Assembly: GCA_963786225.1 (NCBI GenBank)
Contig: CAWAYQ010000016.1
Location: 372,001-436,000, forward strand
DNA length: 64,000 bases
Reading direction: 5' to 3'
Source: Flaviflagellibacter sp963786225
Lineage (GTDB): Bacteria; Pseudomonadota; Alphaproteobacteria; Rhizobiales; Methylopilaceae
The notes under the pieces: model-generated
Seen by the model: only the letters and a program-made list of their open reading frames with translations
Told to the model about the DNA's origin: nothing
Databases searched by the model: none
Translations under genes and position numbers: made by a program
In this document: positions 9,689 through 17,672 of the stretch, piece after piece
Layout of the letters: each line of letters begins with the position of its first letter
How positions within the stretch are numbered: position 1 is the stretch's first letter

Positions 9689-10206
9689 TGCGCCGGCCGC
9701 TTCACAAGCCGCACCACGGCTTCGCGCTCGTCGGCATTCACCATCGCGGTCAGGAATTTCGCGGCGACGTCTTCCGTGCCGGGGCCTGCCGCCGAAAGGG
9801 CGGCGGCGATGCGCCGCGATTGCAGCCTCGCCAGTTCCGCCGCGAGGCTCTGCCCGCGCGGTGTTGCGGTGAGGAGGCGGTGGCGTCGGTCATGCGCGCC
9901 TTCATTGGCTTCAACGAAGCCCTGCTCCACAAGGTCGCGCAGCACTCGGCCAAGGCTCTGCTTCGTGATCTTCAGGATGTTCAGCAGTTCTGCGACTTTC
10001 AGTCCCGGATTGCGACTGACAAAATGCAGAACCCGGTGGTGCGCGCGGCCGAAACCGTAGCGGAGCAGCACCGCGTCGGCCTCCTGCACAAAATCCCGAT
10101 AGGCGAAAAACAGCAGTTCGATCAGTTCGTAAGACGGCTCCGCCGACCCCGTTGCGCCGTCCACGCGAGGCTCAAACGACCGTGATCTGGAAATTATGTC
10201 AGTCAT
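9685..10206 (-). CDS. MarR-family regulator, PetP-like
   Basis: 173 residues. MarR winged helix: the helix-turn-helix includes LKVAELLNILKITKQSLGRVL, and the wing carries EANEGAHDRRHRLLTATPRG with the family-typical D-R-R. It is the first gene of the MarR-response regulator-kinase operon and divergent from ilvE. An inverted repeat (10195-10215) covers its own start codon, which suggests autoregulation. The pairing with an OmpR regulator resembles petP-petR. Confidence 0.88.
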   Translation of the reverse strand: MTDIISRSRSFEPRVDGATGSAEPSYELIELLFFAYRDFVQEADAVLLRYGFGRAHHRVLHFVSRNPGLKVAELLNILKITKQSLGRVLRDLVEQGFVEANEGAHDRRHRLLTATPRGQSLAAELARLQSRRIAAALSAAGPGTEDVAAKFLTAMVNADEREAVVRLVKRPAQ

Positions 10207-10215
10207 ATTGACATA
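10195..10215. promoter_or_regulatory. Inverted repeat over the MarR start codon, candidate operator
   Basis: TATGTCA (10195-10201), 7-bp spacer, TGACATA (10209-10215): perfect 7-bp arms. A shorter nested repeat GTCA-TAT-TGAC lies at 10202-10212. The centre falls on the MarR ATG (10204-10206). MarR dimers usually bind palindromes of about this size in their own promoters, so autorepression is likely. A GATAAT-like -10 for the MarR gene lies at 10216-10221 on the minus strand. Confidence 0.55.
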
Positions 10216-10369
10216 TTATCCGGTTTTGACCCATGATCCAAGACGGCGAGGAACCGCTGGAAGCTCCAGCCCGGCGGGCCTATCCTCAAGCCCAATTCGC
10301 GGGGCCCGATCTCGCAAAATACCGGCTCGTTCGCGTCAGCGATAGCCCGCCGGTCAGGGGAGATTTTCA

Positions 10370-11263
10370 ATGCTTGCCAGTTCGTTTGACAACCGTCCCG
10401 GTCACATCTGGTACGACGGCCAGCTCGTGCCGTGGGGCGATGCCAAGCTCCATGTTCTGACGCATGGCCTGCACTATGCGAGCTCGGTGTTCGAAGGCGA
10501 GCGTGCCTATGGCGGCGAAATCTTCAAATTGACCGAGCACACCGAGCGGCTGAAGGAATCCGCCCGCATCCTCGATTTCGAAATTCCCTACAGCGTCGAA
10601 GAGATCAACGAGGCCTGCCGCCAGACTTTGGCCAAGCAGGGCTTCAAGGACGCCTATATCCGTCCGGTTGCCTGGCGCGGTTCGGAGATGATGGCGGTCG
10701 CGGCTCAGGCCAACAAAATCCATCTCGCGATCGCGGTGTGGGAATGGCCGAGCTATTTCGATCCCGAGCAGCGGCTGAAGGGCCTTGTCCTCGACCTCGC
10801 CGAATGGCGCCGGCCGGATCCGCGTACGATTCCGTGCAAGGCCAAGGCCGCGGGCCTCTACATGATCTGCACCCTCTCCAAGCACGCCGCCGAGCGTAAA
10901 GGCTGCGCCGATGCGCTGATGCTCGACTGGCGCGGCCAGGTCGCGGAGTGCACGGGTGCGAACGTTTTCTTCGTGAAGGACGGCGAGATCCACACGCCGA
11001 AGCCCGATTGCTTCCTCGACGGCATCACACGCCGGACCGTGATCGATCTGGCGCGCGCCCGGCAAATCCCGGTCATCGAGCGGGCCATCATGCCGGAGGA
11101 ACTCGCCGGCATGCAGGAATGTTTCATCACCGGCACGGCCGCCGAAGTCACGCCCGTGGCGAAGATCGTCGACTGGACCTTCCAGCCCGGCGAGATCACC
11201 AAGACCCTCATGACCGACTACATGGCCGTGGTTCAGCCCAAGCAGGCTTTCGCCGCCGCCTGA
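10370..11263 (+). CDS. ilvE: Branched-chain amino acid aminotransferase
   Basis: 297 residues, fold-type IV PLP enzyme that interconverts leucine, isoleucine and valine with their keto acids. Features seen: IWYDGQLVPWGDAKLHVLTH at the N-terminus, SSVFEGERAY, the PLP lysine (about Lys159) in PCKAKAAGLYMIC, ECTGANVFFV, and ITGTAAEVTPV for the cofactor phosphate. It is divergent from the MarR operon across 163 bp. It converges on a small secreted-protein gene with 16 bp between stops. Confidence 0.95.
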   Translation: MLASSFDNRPGHIWYDGQLVPWGDAKLHVLTHGLHYASSVFEGERAYGGEIFKLTEHTERLKESARILDFEIPYSVEEINEACRQTLAKQGFKDAYIRPVAWRGSEMMAVAAQANKIHLAIAVWEWPSYFDPEQRLKGLVLDLAEWRRPDPRTIPCKAKAAGLYMICTLSKHAAERKGCADALMLDWRGQVAECTGANVFFVKDGEIHTPKPDCFLDGITRRTVIDLARARQIPVIERAIMPEELAGMQECFITGTAAEVTPVAKIVDWTFQPGEITKTLMTDYMAVVQPKQAFAAA

Positions 11264-11279
11264 ATCCCATCCTCGCGGA

Positions 11280-11627
11280 TCAGATCAATTCGCCTTCTTC
11301 GTCGCCCTTGGCGCGGCGGAGAAGTTCGGCGATGAGATCCGGGCTCGAAAGAGCTTTCATCGTCGCGCAACCGCGCTGGATCAGCACGACTTCGGACTGC
11401 AGGCCCTGCTCGATGACGATCAGGGTGTCCGCGGGCTGAACCTCGTCGGCATTGCCGATCATGAAACTGAGCGCACGGCTGAGAGCGCCCGTCTCGCTGA
11501 TGACCGTGACGCGCGAATGCCCGCCCCTGGTGCCTTTCACGACATCGTCGACCGTCTCGCACGCGAACGCCGGAACCGCCGCAAACAATGCGGCGGCCAT
11601 CAAAATAATGCGTTGAGCTGCCGACAT
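11280..11627 (-). CDS. Small secreted protein of unknown function
   Basis: 115 residues from ATG 11627; an in-frame start at 11669 would add a polar 14-residue extension and spoil the signal peptide. The N-terminus MSAAQRIILMAAALFAAVPA, then FA and CETV, is a classic Sec signal peptide with cleavage before Cys or Glu. Two cysteines (CETV and RGCATM) could form a disulfide. The mature part is mixed alpha/beta with no motif I recognise. It is transcribed towards ilvE and sits alone. Confidence 0.65.
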   Translation of the reverse strand: MSAAQRIILMAAALFAAVPAFACETVDDVVKGTRGGHSRVTVISETGALSRALSFMIGNADEVQPADTLIVIEQGLQSEVVLIQRGCATMKALSSPDLIAELLRRAKGDEEGELI

Positions 11628-11669
11628 GACCACAATCCCTTGTGAACGCGTTGCACCCATAGCCTGCAA

Positions 11670-12150
11670 ATAGTGTGCGCGACCTAATTCCCCGCTGGCA
11701 AGCCTGCCATGCGTTTTCCGCAGGAGCGCGCGAGTAAACGAAGGTGGCGGAAGCCGGGTTCCTCCAAGGCGGAAGAGCCTGCGATTGCCTCAATCCCCGC
11801 AGGCGCCGCCAGGTTTGAGAAATTATTGCCTCATTTGTTACATGACGTAATTCATTTGAAACATAATAGATTTCACTCTTTCCAGGCAGCCTATACTTGC
11901 GAATATTGTATTCGCGACGCAGCCGAAGAACAATATAGTAATATGACGAAATCAATAAGTGAGGCATTATAGTGATCGGATACGGTTAATGTGCTGGGCT
12001 ACTACCTTAGTAGTACTGAGATTTACTATAAAAAGTGCGGCAACCGACCGCACAAATTAATCTGGAACCTTTCTCCGATCTGGTTCATACGCTCCAGCAT
12101 TGTACCGATGCTGCCTCGTCTGGTGGCCGTTCCCCCCTGGAGAAACAAAA
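11670..12150. other. Intergenic region with an AT-rich island and three hairpins
   Basis: 481 bp without a supported gene. From about 11820 to 12060 the sequence turns sharply AT-rich against a GC-rich background. It holds three perfect inverted repeats: GCGAATA-TTG-TATTCGC (11899-11915), ACTAC-CTTA-GTAGT (12001-12014) and GTGCGG-N7-CCGCAC (12035-12053). Short frames across it show no family-like composition. It may be the regulatory region of the CHAP gene, a small RNA locus or a remnant of foreign DNA. Confidence 0.5.
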
Positions 12151-12645
12151 ATGGTTCGCATGCTCCTCGCGGTGTTCGTGTCCTTGTGCGCGTTCGCTTC
12201 GCCGTCTCTTGCAGACACCAATGACGCCCGGCTTCAGGAAGGCCGTGCCGCTCTCAACACCAATCGTAACGACGATGGCGCGCGCTCCCGCCGCAGCGCC
12301 AATGTCCTGTCGATTGCCGAGCGCTATATCGGCACCAACCCGACCAAGATGCGCCGGCTGTGGTGCGCCAATTTCGTCGGCATGATCGAGAAGAAGGCCG
12401 GCCGCTCCGGCTCGGGTTCGAACTTCGCCCGTTCCTATGCGACCTACGGCAAGAGGGTCGCGAAGCCGCAGCCCGGCGATATCGCGGTCATGGGCCGCGG
12501 CAAGCGAGGCGGACATGTCGGCTATTTCGTCGGCTGGGCGCCGAACGGCAAAGCCATCCTGATTTCCGGCAACAGCCGCGGCGGCAAGGTTGCCAAGGGC
12601 CAGTATGCGGCGAGCCGCATTTTCGCCTGGCGCCGCCCCGCCTGA
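12151..12645 (+). CDS. Secreted CHAP/NlpC-like (TIGR02594-type) cell-wall protein
   Basis: 164 residues from ATG 12151, with a GGAG ribosome site just upstream. A Sec signal peptide (MVRMLLAVFVSLCAFASPSL) is followed by a low-complexity linker. A cysteine-peptidase-like domain follows: Cys72 in RLWCANFVGMIEKKAG, PQPGDIAVMGRG, and His122 in GGHVGYFVGW. This is the arrangement of TIGR02594/CHAP amidases, which cut peptidoglycan peptides in the periplasm. It is followed by a strong terminator. Substrate specificity is unknown. Confidence 0.8.
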   Translation: MVRMLLAVFVSLCAFASPSLADTNDARLQEGRAALNTNRNDDGARSRRSANVLSIAERYIGTNPTKMRRLWCANFVGMIEKKAGRSGSGSNFARSYATYGKRVAKPQPGDIAVMGRGKRGGHVGYFVGWAPNGKAILISGNSRGGKVAKGQYAASRIFAWRRPA

Positions 12646-12663
12646 TCAAGTGAGGCCTGCAAA

Positions 12664-12700
12664 CAAAAAAGCCGCGCATCGAGCGCGGCTTTTTCTTTTT
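12664..12700. terminator. Intrinsic terminator, usable in both directions
   Basis: Stem AGCCGCGC (12670-12677), loop ATCGA, GCGCGGCT (12683-12690), then TTTTCTTTTT. An A-run lies on the left side, so it can serve the CHAP gene from the left and moaE from the right. Confidence 0.9.
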
Positions 12701-12765
12701 CGTGCCAATTTCTTTCGGCGCCCGGTTTCAGGGGGCGCGGAAACCGGCCGCTGCCTGCGCAGCAA

Positions 12766-13215
12766 TCACCGCCATTGGCGGAGAGCCGTCTCGTCGCTCT
12801 GTTTGGCGTCGACCCATTGCGCGCCTTCGGCGTTCTCTTCCTTTTTCCAGAAGGGTGCCGTGGTCTTGAGGTAATCCATCAGGAAGTTCGCCGCCGCGAA
12901 GGCTGCCTCGCGATGGGCGGACAGCGTGACGACGAGCACGATGGGATCGCCCGGAACGAGGCGTCCATACCGGTGCACGATCAGGCAGTCGAGCAAGGGC
13001 CAGCGTGTGCGCGCCTCGGCTTCGAGGCGGTCGAGTTCCTCTTCCGCCATGCCGGGAAAATGTTCGAGCGTCATCGCCGAGATCGCGCCGGTCTCGCCGT
13101 CGGCACGGCAGAGACCCGTAAACGTCACCACCGCGCCCGCATCCGTCCGGCCGGCAGTCAGCCGCGAAATCTCGGCGCCGGTGTCGAAGGTATCGGCCTG
13201 GAGGCGGACGGCCAT
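12766..13215 (-). CDS. moaE: Molybdopterin synthase catalytic subunit
   Basis: 149 residues. Large subunit of MPT synthase, which adds two sulfurs to cyclic pyranopterin monophosphate to give molybdopterin. Family blocks: DAGAVVTFTGLCR, ALTLEHFPGMAEEELD-like region (AMTLEHFPGM), IVHRYGRLVPGDPIVLV, HREAAFAAANFLMDYLKTTA and PFWKKEE with the active-site lysines. It lies 1 bp after moaD, so both are made from one transcript with pgsA. It ends at the bidirectional terminator. Confidence 0.95.
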   Translation of the reverse strand: MAVRLQADTFDTGAEISRLTAGRTDAGAVVTFTGLCRADGETGAISAMTLEHFPGMAEEELDRLEAEARTRWPLLDCLIVHRYGRLVPGDPIVLVVTLSAHREAAFAAANFLMDYLKTTAPFWKKEENAEGAQWVDAKQSDETALRQWR

Positions 13216-13216
13216 C

Positions 13217-13468
13217 TCAGCCCCCGGTCATGGGCGGGAAGAAGGCAATCTCCCGCGCGCCCGCGATCGCGGCGTCGGGTTTCACATGGACGCGGTCGAT
13301 CGCCGCGCGCACCACGTTTTCGTGCTCGAAAGCGGTGGCGTATTCCTCGCCTCGCGTCTTTAGCCAGGAGACAAGGCCGGCGACGGTCGCAATATCCGCC
13401 GGGAGCGCGATCTCTTCCTCTGCCCGGCCGACGCGCTCGCGCACCCAGGCAAAGTAGCGGAGTTTCAT
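13217..13468 (-). CDS. moaD: Molybdopterin synthase sulfur-carrier subunit
   Basis: 83 residues, ubiquitin-like fold starting MKLRYFAWVRERVGRAEEEI and ending FFPPMTGG; the C-terminal Gly-Gly is the thiocarboxylation site. ATG 13468 overlaps the pgsA stop by 4 bp and is the only start giving the normal MoaD length. A longer reading up to 13654 lies within pgsA. It is coupled to moaE (1-bp gap). Confidence 0.94.
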   Translation of the reverse strand: MKLRYFAWVRERVGRAEEEIALPADIATVAGLVSWLKTRGEEYATAFEHENVVRAAIDRVHVKPDAAIAGAREIAFFPPMTGG

Positions 13469-14061
13469 TTCGGGCCGTCCTCGAACACGCTCCGCAGTCC
13501 GGCGCGGAAATAGTCGTAGCCGGTGTAAAGCGTCAGAAGTGCCGACAGCCACAATAGCACATGCCCGGCCTCGGTGACGAAGGGCACGACCTGATCGCCT
13601 GCAGGACCCGCGACGAGGAATCCGACGGCGGTCAGCTGGGCGAAGGTCTTCCACTTCGCAAGCTGCGTGACCGGTACGCTGACGCGGAGTTCCGCGAGGA
13701 ATTCGCGCAGGCCCGAGACCAGTATTTCCCGACAGAGAATGACGACCGAGGCCCAGAACGAGACGCCGGTCAGCATTCCCGTCGCGGCGAAAGCCAGAAG
13801 GCAGGAGGCGACGAGCAGCTTGTCGGCAATCGGGTCGAGCATCCGCCCGAGCGGCGATTGCTGGCCCCAGGCACGCGCCAGATAGCCGTCCACATAGTCC
13901 GTAATCGCGGCGGTGACATAGAGGCTGAATGCGATCCAGCGCAGACCATGACCCTCGCCCAGAAGGCAGGCCACGACCACGGGCACGGCCGCGATGCGCG
14001 CATACGTCAGGAGATTTGGCAGGCTCCAGGCGTAGGCCCGGGACGCATCGGTTGGTGACAT
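13465..14061 (-). CDS. pgsA: CDP-diacylglycerol-glycerol-3-phosphate 3-phosphatidyltransferase
   Basis: 198 residues. Commits CDP-diacylglycerol to phosphatidylglycerol synthesis in the inner membrane, and so also supplies the Lgt substrate. The CDP-alcohol phosphotransferase motif is complete: TDYVDGYLARAW, then SPLGRMLDPIADKLL. There are about five membrane segments, and the N-terminus SLPNLLTYARIAAVPVVV is typical. ATG 14061 was chosen for the family length; a start at 14151 is possible but adds an atypical 30-residue tail. It overlaps moaD by 4 bp. Confidence 0.95.
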   Translation of the reverse strand: MSPTDASRAYAWSLPNLLTYARIAAVPVVVACLLGEGHGLRWIAFSLYVTAAITDYVDGYLARAWGQQSPLGRMLDPIADKLLVASCLLAFAATGMLTGVSFWASVVILCREILVSGLREFLAELRVSVPVTQLAKWKTFAQLTAVGFLVAGPAGDQVVPFVTEAGHVLLWLSALLTLYTGYDYFRAGLRSVFEDGPK

Positions 14062-14092
14062 AGGTTCAGATAGGGGGTGGGGGGCGCCAGCG

Positions 14093-14566
14093 TCAATGGA
14101 GGGTGTGCGGGCGGTGCGGTGCGAGGCGGGTGATGGTCTGACCGCCTTCATCTACAAACGGATGGCCGGCGAGAACCTCCCGAAGCTCGGCTTCGCAACG
14201 CCCAGCCCACCGTTCGTTCAATTGCGCCATCAGGGCGACCTGCTTTCCGAATAAAAGCCGGCGCGAATCCTCGTCAGGCTTGCGGTTCCGAACCTCGTAT
14301 TTGGAAGCCAGCGAGGACGTCACATCGTCGAATATCCAGTAGAGGATTTCATCGAGGTCCGTTGTCGTCCGGCGCTGGAGTTCCAGGCCTCGCTCCACGA
14401 CGACAAAGTGATAACGGCCATCGATTTCGATATGCGGTCGCGCGGAGTTCTCCGACACGCCATAGGTCGGCAGGACGCTCTCCGGGGCCTCTATTCTCGC
14501 CGCCAGTTTTTCGACGACGGCGCGAAGCTGCGCCAGATTCTGTTTCTGAAGCATCTCTTCAAACAT
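14093..14566 (-). CDS. Imm63-like (immunity protein 63) orphan
   Basis: 157 residues, cytosolic and charged. The centre DLDEILYWIFDDVTSSLASK, followed by RNRKPDEDSRRLLFGKQVAL and MAQLNERWAGRCEAELREVL plus HPFVDEGG, resembles the Imm63 domain as I remember it (a D-E-hh-Y-W-hF pattern and an R-R-hhF-K-Q pattern). Imm63 proteins are predicted antitoxins of polymorphic toxins. No toxin gene is adjacent. It lies 12 bp after uvrC and 31 bp before pgsA, inside an otherwise conserved operon. The assignment is from memory and moderate. Confidence 0.55.
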   Translation of the reverse strand: MFEEMLQKQNLAQLRAVVEKLAARIEAPESVLPTYGVSENSARPHIEIDGRYHFVVVERGLELQRRTTTDLDEILYWIFDDVTSSLASKYEVRNRKPDEDSRRLLFGKQVALMAQLNERWAGRCEAELREVLAGHPFVDEGGQTITRLAPHRPHTLH

Positions 14567-14578
14567 CAGACACCAGCC

Positions 14579-16588
14579 TTATCCGCCTCGTTCGTGGAAG
14601 AAGTCATAGACCAGTTTCGCCGTGGCGCGGTTGATGCCCGGCACCTTCTCGAGATCCGAAAGACCGGCGCCCGCCACGCCCTTTGCCGTGCCGAAATGGT
14701 GCAGCAGCGCCCGTTTGCGCGACGGGCCGATGCCGGCGATCTCGTCGAGCGGCGAGCGCACGAATTCTTTCGATCTCTTGGCGCGGTGGGTGCCGATGGC
14801 GAAGCGATGGGCCTCGTCGCGCAGGCGCTGGATGAAATAGAGAACCGGGTCGCGCGGCTCGAGCCGGAACGGCTGGCGGCCGGGCATATGGATGACCTCG
14901 CGTCCGGCGTCCCGGTCGACGCCTTTGGCGATCGCAGCCACGGCCAGGTCCGCGATGCCGAGGCCTTTCAAAATCTCCTGCACCGCCGAAAGCTGACCCG
15001 GCCCGCCGTCGATCAGGACGAGGTCCGGCCAGGGCGGCGTACCATCGCCGTCCGTGCGGTCCGGTGCGCCGTCGGGTGCAAGGCGCGGGCTTTCCTTGAT
15101 AAGGCGTGAGAAGCGGCGCTGCAGAACCTCCTTCATCATGCCGAAGTCGTCGCCCGGCGTGATGTCCTCGGAACGGATGTTGAACTTGCGGTAGCCGTTT
15201 TTTTGAAAGCCTTCGGGCCCCGACACGATCATCGCGCCGACGGCAGCCGTTCCCTGGATGTGCGAATTGTCGAACACTTCGATGCGCGCGGGCGGGGCGG
15301 CCAGGCCGAACGTCGCGCCGAGACCCTCGAGCAGCCGTGTCTGGCTGGCGCTTTCGGCGAGCTTGCGGCCGAGTGCGTCCCGCGCATTCTGCAGGGCGTG
15401 CTGGACAAGTTCGTATTTGTCGCCGCGCTTCGGCACGGAGACCTCGATCTTGTGGCCCGCCCGTATGCACAGGGCTTCCTCCAGCAGGGGCCGGTCCTCG
15501 ATCTCGTGCGAGAGCAGGATCTGGCGCGCCGGCGGCTTGTCCTCATAGAACTGCGACAGAAACGCGCCCAGCACTTCCTCGACCGGAAGCGAGCGGTCGG
15601 CCTTCGGAAAATAGGCGCGGTTGCCCCAGTTCTGGAAGGTCCGGAAAAAGAACACCTGCACACAGAACTGCCCGGCTTCCTGATGCAGCGCGAACACGTC
15701 CGCCTCCTCGACGGAGCGCGGATTGATTCCCTGATGAGATTGTACGGACGATAGCGCCGCCAGACGATCGCGGTAGCGCGCGGCGGTTTCGAAATCCATC
15801 CGCTCGGATGCGTCCGTCATGCTTGTTGCGAGCTGACGCTGGACGGCCTGGCTTTTGCCGGTCAGAAAATCGCGCGCCTCGCCGACGAGGTTGTTGTAGT
15901 CGTCGAGCGCGATCTCGCCGGTGCAGGGGCCGGAGCAGCGCTTGATCTGGAACAGAAGGCAGGGCCGCGTCCGGCTTTCGTAAACCGCATCCGAACACGA
16001 GCGCAGAAGAAACGCCTTCTGCAGCGCGGTCACGGTGCGGTTCACCGCCCAGGTTGAGGCGAAGGGGCCGAAATAATCGCCTTTGATGGCCCGCGCGCCG
16101 CGATGTTTGGCGATGCGCGCGGCGGCATGGTCCCGCGCGACGAGGATATAGGCAAAGCTCTTGTCGTCGCGCAGCAGAACGTTGAAGCGGGGCCGCAGCC
16201 GTTTGATCAGATTCGCTTCCAGCAGCAGCGCTTCGGATTCCGTCGCGGTCGTGACGAACTCCATCGAGGCCGTGGTCGCGATCATCTGAGCGAGCCGGTT
16301 CGTATGCCCGATGCCCCGGGCATAGTTCGCGACGCGCTTCTTCAGGCTGCGCGCCTTGCCGACATAGAGGACCTCGCCCTCGCTATCGATCATGCGGTAA
16401 ACGCCCGGCCGGTTCGGCAGGGTCTGGACCGCGCGCTGGATGACCTCGATGCCGCGCGCGCCGGTGACGGGCTCGGCCTTGTCCCAATCCATGCTGGGCG
16501 TGCGGTCGAGCGTCTCCGGGGCGGGTTCGCCGTCCCCGGCCAGGATGTCGTCCGGCTCGAGATTCTGTTTCTTCGGATCGTTGGTCAT
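14579..16588 (-). CDS. uvrC: Excinuclease ABC subunit C
   Basis: 669 residues. Makes the 3' and 5' incisions in nucleotide excision repair. An N-terminal extension of about 45 residues precedes the GIY-YIG nuclease (GVYRMIDSEGEVLYVGKARS). Then come the Cys-rich patch (RPCLLFQIKRCSGPCTGEI), a UVR domain (MTDASERMDFETAARYRDRL) and the RNase H-like endonuclease part (VFDNSHIQGT, LVLIDGGPGQL). The helix-hairpin-helix end is GIGPSRKRALLHHFG and VPGINRATAKLVYDFF. It heads the uvrC to moaE transcription unit. Confidence 0.97.
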   Translation of the reverse strand: MTNDPKKQNLEPDDILAGDGEPAPETLDRTPSMDWDKAEPVTGARGIEVIQRAVQTLPNRPGVYRMIDSEGEVLYVGKARSLKKRVANYARGIGHTNRLAQMIATTASMEFVTTATESEALLLEANLIKRLRPRFNVLLRDDKSFAYILVARDHAAARIAKHRGARAIKGDYFGPFASTWAVNRTVTALQKAFLLRSCSDAVYESRTRPCLLFQIKRCSGPCTGEIALDDYNNLVGEARDFLTGKSQAVQRQLATSMTDASERMDFETAARYRDRLAALSSVQSHQGINPRSVEEADVFALHQEAGQFCVQVFFFRTFQNWGNRAYFPKADRSLPVEEVLGAFLSQFYEDKPPARQILLSHEIEDRPLLEEALCIRAGHKIEVSVPKRGDKYELVQHALQNARDALGRKLAESASQTRLLEGLGATFGLAAPPARIEVFDNSHIQGTAAVGAMIVSGPEGFQKNGYRKFNIRSEDITPGDDFGMMKEVLQRRFSRLIKESPRLAPDGAPDRTDGDGTPPWPDLVLIDGGPGQLSAVQEILKGLGIADLAVAAIAKGVDRDAGREVIHMPGRQPFRLEPRDPVLYFIQRLRDEAHRFAIGTHRAKRSKEFVRSPLDEIAGIGPSRKRALLHHFGTAKGVAGAGLSDLEKVPGINRATAKLVYDFFHERGG

Positions 16589-16815
16589 GGGCTTTGGGAA
16601 GGATGCTTAACTGAAATGTAGGAAAGGTGCCGCCATTACTCCAATGGCTGGCCTGTGAACGTGGACGGCCGCGCCACGATTTGCCCCGATTTCGTGGGCA
16701 GGTTCGGTATGAACCTCAAAGGTCTGGCGGATTACCAATTGTCGAACCTTGGCGGGGGCCAAAGAGTTCATGTAGCGGACGGGGGCACATCGCTTTCGCC
16801 CGGCCGGAGTCCGAG

Positions 16816-17481
16816 ATGCGTTTGGTGCGGGTTGCAGCGATTGTGGCGTTCAGCGCCGCGCCCTTGATGGCGCAGGCTGCGGATGTGCCCGCTGTCGGTC
16901 CCCTCGACATTGCCATCGCAAATGCCTCCCATGATTGGGCGGGCGCCTATGCCGGCCTCAATGTCGGCTATGGCTGGGGCGAGTTTTCCACGGAAGGTGC
17001 CGCAACTGTCGATGATCCCAATTTCCGGGGTGACGGGCCACTCGGCGGTTTTCAGATCGGCTACAACAAGCAACTCGGCTCCGTCGTGATCGGCGTTGAA
17101 GGCGATCTGCAGGCTACGGGAATCGAGGAATCGACCACCGGCGGCGGTGAAACCACGACGACGAGTCTCGACTGGTTTTCCACAGCGCGCGGCCGAATCG
17201 GCTACGCTTTCGATTCGACCTTAGTCTACGGCACCGCGGGTCTCGCGGTCGGCGGCCTTGGCGCGTCGGTGTCCGGACCGGACGGCGGCAGCGACGACAA
17301 GACGGCGCTCGGCTGGACCGCGGGTGCCGGCGTCGAGCAAAAAATCACCGATAATCTCAGCCTGAAGGCCGAGTACCTCTACATGGATACGGAGAAAAAG
17401 TCCTTCGACACGAGTGTCGCCGGCACCAAGGCGGAATGGGACGGGCATGTGATGCGCTTCGGCGCAAATTTCAAATTCTGA
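16816..17481 (+). CDS. Outer-membrane beta-barrel protein, Omp25/31 type (copy 1)
   Basis: 221 residues. The signal peptide MRLVRVAAIVAFSAAPLMAQ ends in AADVP, then DWAGAYAGLNVGYGWGEF, the WxGxYxGxxxGYG opening of Omp25/31-like barrels. Later strands include TTSLDWFSTARGRIGYAFDS, LVYGTAGLAVGG, KAEYLYMDTEKKSF and a C-terminal aromatic (FGANFKF) for the Bam machinery. ATG 16816 gives the signal peptide; the frame is open upstream without one. It is the first of three related genes in a row. A short GC hairpin (17502-17521) without a T-run follows. Confidence 0.88.
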   Translation: MRLVRVAAIVAFSAAPLMAQAADVPAVGPLDIAIANASHDWAGAYAGLNVGYGWGEFSTEGAATVDDPNFRGDGPLGGFQIGYNKQLGSVVIGVEGDLQATGIEESTTGGGETTTTSLDWFSTARGRIGYAFDSTLVYGTAGLAVGGLGASVSGPDGGSDDKTALGWTAGAGVEQKITDNLSLKAEYLYMDTEKKSFDTSVAGTKAEWDGHVMRFGANFKF

Positions 17482-17672
17482 CCGTGGGGCGGTCGAATTA
17501 CGGCGCCAAAAAGACGGCGCCGGAAACGAACAGATCGAGTTGTGGCACTTTAGACACGCCGGTTTGGGGACTAACTGAGTTATAAGCTCACCACGCACGG
17601 GGATACGCGGAAACCGCCGGGGGGCGGGTTTTCGGGGGGAGCCGGGCAAGTTTAAAAAGTAGGGGTTATGTA

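Noticed and set aside
11991..12224. A 77-codon frame in the AT-rich island
   Set aside because: No ribosome site, no composition bias of a gene, and it runs into the CHAP signal sequence in a different frame.
12151..12645. CHAP-type protein as a phage endolysin marking a prophage
   Set aside because: It has a signal peptide and no neighbouring phage genes (no holin, terminase or tail genes).
17502..17521. GGCGCC-AAAAAGAC-GGCGCC hairpin after omp copy 1 as a terminator
   Set aside because: Short stem and no T-run; kept only as a weak structure.
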